5,483 nucleotides of DNA, taken from positions 1-5,483 of the forward strand of contig JACDEQ010000159.1 in assembly GCA_013816225.1 (NCBI GenBank), given 5' to 3'. This document shows positions 1 to 3,385 of this stretch, piece by piece. The first letter of the stretch is position 1, and every line of letters starts with the position of its first letter. The stretch comes from Armatimonadota bacterium (GTDB lineage: Bacteria; Armatimonadota; Fimbriimonadia; Fimbriimonadales; ATM1). A program made the translations under genes and the position numbers. The notes beneath the pieces are model-generated. The model did not search any database, was not told the origin of the DNA, and saw nothing but the letters and a program-made list of their open reading frames with translations.

Positions 1-1
1 A

Positions 2-7
2 TATAAT
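2..7 (+). promoter_or_regulatory. -10 box of a probable leaderless promoter
   Basis: A perfect TATAAT hexamer lies at 2-7 and the ATG of the DUF4242 gene begins at 14, only 6 bp after the box. A sigma-70 type promoter would start transcription about 6-7 bp after the -10 box, which is at or next to the A of the ATG. No Shine-Dalgarno sequence fits between box and start. The reading is therefore a leaderless mRNA. The -35 element would lie outside the window, so this is inferred from the -10 box and spacing only. Confidence 0.6.
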
Positions 8-13
8 GACGGC

Positions 14-286
14 ATGCCTAAATACGTCATCGAGCGTGAACTGCCCGGAGTAGGTCAGCTTTCGCAAGCCGACCTCAAGGATATCGCGCAGAAATCGAAC
101 TCGGCCCTGAGCAACATCGGCCCGAGCGTGAGCTGGGACCACAGCTACGTCACCGACGACAAGATCTATTGCGTCTACGATGCCGAGAACGAAGAGCTGA
201 TCCGACGCCACGCTGCCGAGGGCGGCTTCCCTGCCAACCGCATCAGCAAAGTCGCAACCATCATCGACCCGTCGACCGCAGAATAG
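14..286 (+). CDS. DUF4242 (SCO4226-like) small nickel-binding-family protein
   Basis: Complete 90-residue soluble protein with no signal peptide or membrane segment. The pattern MPKYVIERELPG at the N-terminus, then SYVTDDKIYCVY (about residues 44-55), an RRHAAEGGFPANRIS block (about 64-78) and a closing IDPSTAE is typical of DUF4242. The family's characterised member, SCO4226 of Streptomyces coelicolor, is a dimeric ferredoxin-like-fold protein that binds nickel; its physiological role is not settled. Conserved acidic, His and Cys residues around SYVTDDKIYCVY are present, but metal binding here is inferred from family membership. The ATG is chosen because the family begins with M-x-x-Y/F and because a TATAAT box lies just upstream. 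The gene ends with TAG. A SnoaL-like gene remnant on the same strand begins about 45 bp later, so the two may once have been co-transcribed. Confidence 0.88.
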   Translation: MPKYVIERELPGVGQLSQADLKDIAQKSNSALSNIGPSVSWDHSYVTDDKIYCVYDAENEELIRRHAAEGGFPANRISKVATIIDPSTAE

Positions 287-299
287 CCGCAAGGTTCGC

Positions 300-311
300 G
301 TGCCACGGATG
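300..311 (+). repeat. Partial copy of the CCACGGAYGAGCG repeat family
   Basis: GTGCCACGGATG at 300-311 is identical to the first 12 bases of the longer repeat copy at 572-587, and then diverges. It lies 13 bp after the DUF4242 stop codon. It is the leftmost member of the family and has no obvious inverted partner nearby, so it may be a decayed or partial copy. With only 12 matching bases, the assignment depends on the other copies in the same intergenic region. Confidence 0.45.
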
Positions 312-329
312 CGAGGATAAAGCCATAGG

Positions 330-479
330 CCCAAGAAAGCCGTGCAAAAGTACACGGACGCATTCACCAAGTCGGATCACGCGGAAATCTTGTCTTGTCT
401 GACAGATGACGTTGAATGGCTGATACCAGGCGCGTTTCGCCTGACAGGAAAGATCGGCGGGTGGCTTGACTGTGAGTGA
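330..479 (+). pseudogene. N-terminal remnant of a SnoaL-like (NTF2-fold) protein
   Basis: In the frame of a GTG at 342 the DNA reads about 45 codons to a TGA at 477-479. The translation begins PKKAVQKYTDAF, continues SDHAEILSCLTDDVEW and ends its recognisable part at PGAFRLTGK (K at 450-452). This is the usual opening of SnoaL-like/DUF4440 proteins of the NTF2 fold: helix 1, the SCLTDDVEW segment, then the first strand. Full-length members run to about 110-140 residues. Here the similarity stops at the position where families normally continue with a D/E-rich segment, and the frame closes 9 codons later. No ATG opens the frame; a TAA at 318-320 is the nearest in-frame stop upstream. The gene therefore seems cut off at its 3' end, and perhaps at its start, where the repeat-rich DNA begins. 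Translation as a 45-residue peptide from GTG cannot be excluded. The family call rests on recognising the pattern, not on a search. Confidence 0.6.
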
Positions 480-487
480 ATCTGCGC

Positions 488-503
488 GTGCCCCGGACGA
501 GCG
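488..503 (+). repeat. Copy of the CCACGGAYGAGCG repeat family
   Basis: GTGCCCCGGACGAGCG matches the copy at 572-587 at 14 of 16 positions in direct orientation, with the two starts 84 bp apart. It follows the end of the SnoaL-like remnant by 8 bp and precedes a foldable segment at 511-554. It has no close inverted partner, unlike the copies at 572-587 and 777-789. Confidence 0.5.
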
Positions 504-510
504 ACCGACA

Positions 511-554
511 AAGGTGGGCTGACGCAACTCCCGCATCGGGGGTGGCCCGACCTT
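511..554 (+). other. Nested stem-loop segment in intergenic DNA
   Basis: AAGGTGGGC at 511-519 can pair with GCCC-G-ACCTT at 545-554, giving nine pairs with one bulged G. The loop contains a second hairpin, CCCG-cat-CGGG at 530-540. The nested fold sits between two direct repeat copies (488-503 and 572-587). No T-run follows on either strand, so it is not a standard intrinsic terminator. It may be a structured RNA element, a third variant unit of the repeat family, or chance folding of GC-rich DNA. Pairing was done by eye without an energy calculation. Confidence 0.35.
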
Positions 555-567
555 GGGTGACCCCGCC

Positions 568-633
568 TCGTGTGCCACGGATGAGCGATTACAATCTCCG
601 CCTGCCACAAACTCCCCGGTTCGCTCGTCCGTG
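568..633 (+). repeat. Hairpin repeat unit A
   Basis: The left arm CACGGATGAGCG (576-587) faces CGCTCGTCCGTG (622-633) across a 34-base spacer. In plus-strand RNA all 12 positions pair, one as U:G. The left flank extends the arm to TCGTGTGCCACGGATGAGCG (568-587), which is repeated exactly, inverted, at 824-843. Unit B (777-843) therefore has the same layout on the opposite strand: TCGTGTG flank, arm with GAT, 32-34 base spacer, arm with GAC in complementary sense. The spacers of the two units are unrelated. The arrangement resembles REP- or BIME-type extragenic repeats in design, though not in sequence. No transposase is nearby. Confidence 0.6.
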
Positions 634-674
634 AACGGCCTCGCTACTGGCACAACTTGTCGACAAAGACGCGG

Positions 675-680
675 TACAAT
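675..680 (+). promoter_or_regulatory. Possible -10 box upstream of a Tat-signal-like start
   Basis: TACAAT at 675-680 is followed after 5 bp by ATG at 686-688, the same spacing logic as at the start of the DUF4242 gene. TTGTCG at 657-662 resembles a -35 element but is only 12 bp upstream of the box, too close for a normal promoter; nothing better is seen at 16-18 bp. The box is judged plausible mainly because it repeats the leaderless layout seen at 2-16. Confidence 0.35.
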
Positions 681-685
681 CGCAA

Positions 686-754
686 ATGGAGCGACGCAAG
701 TTTCGCGCGACTGCGGGGCCTTTTTCGAGATCGAGGCGTGAGGCTCTGCTGTGA
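686..754 (+). pseudogene. Possible remnant of a Tat-exported protein gene (start only)
   Basis: An ATG at 686 opens a 22-codon frame beginning MERRKFRATAG and closing at TGA 752-754. Twin-arginine signal peptides often begin M-x-R-R-x-F-L-x-T-A-G, so this looks like such a start with Arg in place of the usual Leu. A hydrophobic core does not follow; the sequence becomes Arg-rich within a few residues, after a run of five T at 721-725 where a frameshift could have occurred. With the TACAAT box just upstream, the segment reads as the promoter and first codons of a gene whose body has been lost. The evidence is short and the match may be chance. Confidence 0.25.
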
Positions 755-776
755 GGTGTTATGGCCGCAAGGTGGT

Positions 777-843
777 CCACGGACGAGCGGTCAGAAGTTG
801 CCCAATTTCGAAAGTAGTCGAGCCGCTCATCCGTGGCACACGA
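777..843 (-). repeat. Hairpin repeat unit B (inverted copy of unit A)
   Basis: CCACGGACGAGCGG (777-790) faces CCGCTCATCCGTGG (823-836) across 32 bases. Thirteen of 14 positions are complementary, and the odd one becomes a U:G pair when the minus strand is transcribed. The outer flank to 843 makes 824-843 a perfect 20-base inverted match to 568-587. Read on the minus strand, the order of parts is the same as in unit A read on the plus strand, so the two units face each other. The minus strand would be transcribed if the serine hydrolase operon reads past its end at 985, so the hairpin could form in that 3' tail. Confidence 0.6.
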
Positions 844-880
844 CCCAGTTCCACTCCGACCACCCTGTCGGGCTCGGTTT

Positions 881-897
881 GCTTGCCTTACGCAAGC
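881..897. other. Short perfect hairpin between convergent genes
   Basis: GCTTGC-cttac-GCAAGC gives a six-pair stem with a five-base loop, about 88 bp past the stop codon of the serine hydrolase. In plus-strand RNA three more pairs (one U:G) extend it. Neither strand has a T-run after it, so it does not meet the intrinsic terminator pattern. It could protect a 3' end or be accidental. Confidence 0.3.
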
Positions 898-984
898 GAA
901 CACGCACCTAGCTCCTGCGGCGATTGAACTACCCAACCGGGACCCGTCGCGCGGCTCGGCTAGTGGAATCCTGATTCGACGAAA

Positions 985-2358
985 CTAAGGCGTGAACGAG
1001 ATCGCGGCGATCTTGGCTTCTTGCGTTAGGGATACGTTCAGGGTGAGTGTCCCTTTCTCGAACTCCGTCCGATACGTAAGCTCTCGTTGGCCGCCCGTCA
1101 CCTTATCGGCAAGGAGTGTCATGGATTTCAGCCGGCCGAGTGACACGAGAAACTCGCGTGCCGGCGGCAAGTTGCGGAGAATCTCATCCCGGGCTTCGCC
1201 GGTGAACAGATCTTTAGATATCGTCCCGTCGATGATTTCGTCCACCACCTTGCGGATGAACGCGGTCGTCTTCGGGTCCTTGTCCTTGATCGGTTTGGCC
1301 CTGAGGTCCGGGACGTAGAGCTCGGCGATTCCCTTGGCAATCGCTCCCGCATCGAAACCCGCTAAATTCGTGAGCACGACGACCGTCAGCTTATCCTTCG
1401 GAAAGCGCGAAATATTAGAGGAGAAGCCCGCCGTCCCGCCACCGTGAGCCGCATGCGGGTGTCCGTTGCTCTCCATGTTCGCCCATCCGAAGCCGTAGCC
1501 CATGTCGACATCCTTGCCGTCTTTCAGTTTGGCCGGCGTAAACATGTGCTTTAAACTTTCCGTCTTCAGCAGCTTTTCGGTGTAAAGGGCCGCGTCCCAT
1601 TTGGCCATGTCGTCGACAGTCGAAACGAGCGACCCGGCCGCCCAGCCCGCGGTGGACGTCAGAGGCGCCATGTTGAGCCAAATCTTGCCGTTCCAGAAGT
1701 AGCCGGCTGAGCGGTTCTCGATGACGGTCTTCGGGTCGCCGTTGCGTGTATGCGACATGCCCAATGGACCGAAAATACGATCTTCCATGAAGGTCCAGTA
1801 GCGATCTCCGCTCACCCGTTCGATGATCATTCCGAGTAGGTAGTAGTTCGTATTCGAGTACTCGAACTTGTCGCCGGGCGCAAAGTTGAGCTTCAAATCG
1901 GAGACCATTTTGAGAATCTGGTCCTGCGTATAGTCTCGCTTCCCAAGCGCCAGAAAAGGCACTACGTTTGTGTAATTGAAAATGCCCGAAGTGTGCGTGA
2001 GCATGTGGCGAACCGTAACGGCTTCCCATTTCTCGGGCGCTTCCGGTAGATACTTACGGACACCGACATCCAAGCCGACCTTGCCGGCTTCGACGAGCAT
2101 CATGATGGCCGTCGCCGTGAACTGCTTCGTCACAGAGCCGATCTCATATACCGTGTCACGATCTGCCTTGGAATTCAGCTCTAGACTCGCTAAACCGTAA
2201 CCCCTCGCTTTCGCAATCTTGCCGCCCTTGATAACGGCAACGGTCACTCCTGGGATGTGGTGCAAGTTCATTTGCTGACCCACCAAGGAGTCGACCTTGT
2301 CGGCAAGGGACGATGTGACAAGAACTGCCGCAGAGACCAAGACGAGAGGCGCTTTCAC
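985..2358 (-). CDS. Secreted class-C beta-lactamase-fold serine hydrolase
   Basis: A penicillin-binding-protein-like hydrolase that probably cleaves esters, amides or peptides outside the cytoplasm; the substrate cannot be read from sequence. From the GTG at 2356-2358 it has 457 residues. The three family motifs are present: SVTK (about 75-78, nucleophile Ser and general-base Lys), YSN (about 167-169) and HGG (about 305-307, replacing KTG). A C-terminal ~90-residue beta-rich extension (from about 365) is common in this group. The N-terminus MKAPLVLVSAAVLVTSSLA, then D, is a good Sec signal peptide with a likely cut after SLA. A TTG at 2392-2394 would add 12 residues (ERGPKHRGSRL and M) and overlap the GH130 gene by 17 bp; the GTG lies 19 bp after the GH130 stop and gives a more usual signal peptide. 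Neither start has a clear ribosome site. The gene ends with TAG and is the last of the operon. Alternatives are EstB-type esterase or D-aminopeptidase; antibiotic resistance is unlikely. Confidence 0.9.
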   Translation of the reverse strand: MKAPLVLVSAAVLVTSSLADKVDSLVGQQMNLHHIPGVTVAVIKGGKIAKARGYGLASLELNSKADRDTVYEIGSVTKQFTATAIMMLVEAGKVGLDVGVRKYLPEAPEKWEAVTVRHMLTHTSGIFNYTNVVPFLALGKRDYTQDQILKMVSDLKLNFAPGDKFEYSNTNYYLLGMIIERVSGDRYWTFMEDRIFGPLGMSHTRNGDPKTVIENRSAGYFWNGKIWLNMAPLTSTAGWAAGSLVSTVDDMAKWDAALYTEKLLKTESLKHMFTPAKLKDGKDVDMGYGFGWANMESNGHPHAAHGGGTAGFSSNISRFPKDKLTVVVLTNLAGFDAGAIAKGIAELYVPDLRAKPIKDKDPKTTAFIRKVVDEIIDGTISKDLFTGEARDEILRNLPPAREFLVSLGRLKSMTLLADKVTGGQRELTYRTEFEKGTLTLNVSLTQEAKIAAISFTP

Positions 2359-2377
2359 AAGTCGACTACCACGATGC

Positions 2378-3385
2378 TTAGGACCCCGTTCCAAAATGGG
2401 TCTTTTCAGCCGGTTGCGCGGCGACGCCTACGTACGTGCTCCCGTGTCGCTTCAGCCAATCGAGCAGTTGGTTGATGCTCCCCCGCGCTAGGGCAATGCT
2501 CGTATCGGCGGCGCCATAGTAAAGGTTGATCGTGTCTCCATCTTCACCGATCGTAAAGCCCGTCGGAAAAGCGACGTTGCCCACGTCCCCTTCCCTTTCG
2601 TAATGGGTCTCCGGACCGAATAGCCATTCGTCGCCTCTTAGTAGGCAGACATCCGGATTGTCCAGATCGAAAAGCGCCAGGCCGAGCCTATACAAACACC
2701 CCGCGCAGGAATTGCGGACTCCGTGATAAAGCACCAGCCAGCCTTCCTTAGTCTCGATGGGTGGCGGCGACAGGCCGATCTTGTTCGCGTCCCACCAAGC
2801 GCCGCGCCGAGCCGGCAGCAGCAGCTTGTGGTTGCCCCAGTTGCTGAGGTCGGGCGAATACGACATCCACATGTTCGCGGAAACGTCGGTCACGGGCCGA
2901 TGGATCAGCGCGTAGTGGCCGTCGAACCGTTTTGGTAAGAGAGCCGCATCCTTGTCGTCGGGCTGCATCATAAGCCCGAGCCGATCGAATTTCTTGAAAT
3001 CGTGCGTCAGAGCCAGCGCGACACCCGGTCCGCTGCGGCTGTAAGCGGTGTAGGCGACGACGTACGTCTCGATATCGTCGAGCCATGTAATCCGGGCGTC
3101 CTCGATTCCCCAGAGTTCTTCGGGATGGCTCTCCGGGTCGGGCATCAGCGTGGGCTCCGCGTCGATCTCCCAGCCATCCACCCCGTTCTTCGAGCGGGCG
3201 GCACAGAGGTGCGAGATTCCCCGGCGATCTTCCACCCTGCAAAGCAGCAACGTCGTCCCATCTTGTAAGAGCGTAGCGCCCGGGTTGAAGACCGTATGAG
3301 CGGGATACGGCCAGTCCGCAGCAGTGAGGATCGGGTTCTTATCGTGACGGAACAGAACTTCTTCGTGCGCGTTATTCAAACTCAC
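2378..3385 (-). CDS. GH130-family beta-mannoside phosphorylase or hydrolase
   Basis: A 335-residue cytoplasmic five-bladed beta-propeller enzyme of glycoside hydrolase family 130. Characterised members phosphorolyse beta-mannosides (for example mannosyl-glucose or beta-1,2-mannobiose) to mannose 1-phosphate, and a subgroup hydrolyses them. Seen here are NPILTAADWPYP near the N-terminus, FNPGATLL (33-40), the EDAR motif (95-98) whose Asp corresponds to the family's general acid, KRFDGHYALIHRP (152-164) and YHGV (220-223). In phosphorylases the last two regions supply basic residues to the phosphate site, so phosphorolysis is favoured over hydrolysis, by inference. The start is GTG at 3383-3385, overlapping the TGA of the upstream glycosyltransferase as GTGA; this and the absence of a strong ribosome site point to translational coupling. 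The N-terminal length fits the family. Proteins of this type are sometimes mislabelled as Cry-like pesticidal proteins; nothing supports that here. The exact substrate is unknown. Confidence 0.88.
   Translation of the reverse strand: MSLNNAHEEVLFRHDKNPILTAADWPYPAHTVFNPGATLLQDGTTLLLCRVEDRRGISHLCAARSKNGVDGWEIDAEPTLMPDPESHPEELWGIEDARITWLDDIETYVVAYTAYSRSGPGVALALTHDFKKFDRLGLMMQPDDKDAALLPKRFDGHYALIHRPVTDVSANMWMSYSPDLSNWGNHKLLLPARRGAWWDANKIGLSPPPIETKEGWLVLYHGVRNSCAGCLYRLGLALFDLDNPDVCLLRGDEWLFGPETHYEREGDVGNVAFPTGFTIGEDGDTINLYYGAADTSIALARGSINQLLDWLKRHGSTYVGVAAQPAEKTHFGTGS

Larger units (their letters stand above)
287..984. other. Repeat-rich intergenic region between convergent genes
   Basis: Between the DUF4242 stop and the serine hydrolase stop lie 698 bp with no convincing intact gene. 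The contents in order are a partial repeat (300-311), a SnoaL-like remnant (330-479), a repeat copy (488-503), a foldable segment (511-554), hairpin unit A (568-633), a 10-base palindrome TTGTCGACAA (657-666), a possible promoter and Tat-signal start (675-754), hairpin unit B (777-843) and a short hairpin (881-897). Several open frames cross the region on both strands, but their translations are rich in Arg, Ser and Cys and show no family pattern. From 898 to 984 nothing is recognised. Because both flanking genes end here, the region would be the shared 3' tail of both transcripts. Confidence 0.7.

Noticed and set aside
300..843. CRISPR array
   Set aside because: The repeats are short, occur in both orientations and have irregular spacing. 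There are no regular spacers and no cas genes.
881..897. Intrinsic terminator for the convergent transcripts
   Set aside because: The stem is perfect but short, and no T-run follows on either strand.
261..936. Long overlapping open frames on both strands of the intergenic region (for example 261-653 and 589-936 minus, 657-911 plus)
   Set aside because: They overlap each other and the repeats, start without promoter or ribosome site (apart from the weak box near 675), and give low-complexity translations without family patterns.
900..965. tRNA-like stretch on the minus strand (GGGTAGTTCAATCG with a GAGC that could close a D-stem)
   Set aside because: The D-loop would be oversized, and no anticodon stem, T-arm consensus or matching acceptor stem could be found. 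Probably chance similarity.
985..2394. Antibiotic-resistance class C beta-lactamase (AmpC)
   Set aside because: HGG replaces KTG, a C-terminal extension is present and the operon context is glycan metabolism; this fits the broad esterase/peptidase group of the fold.
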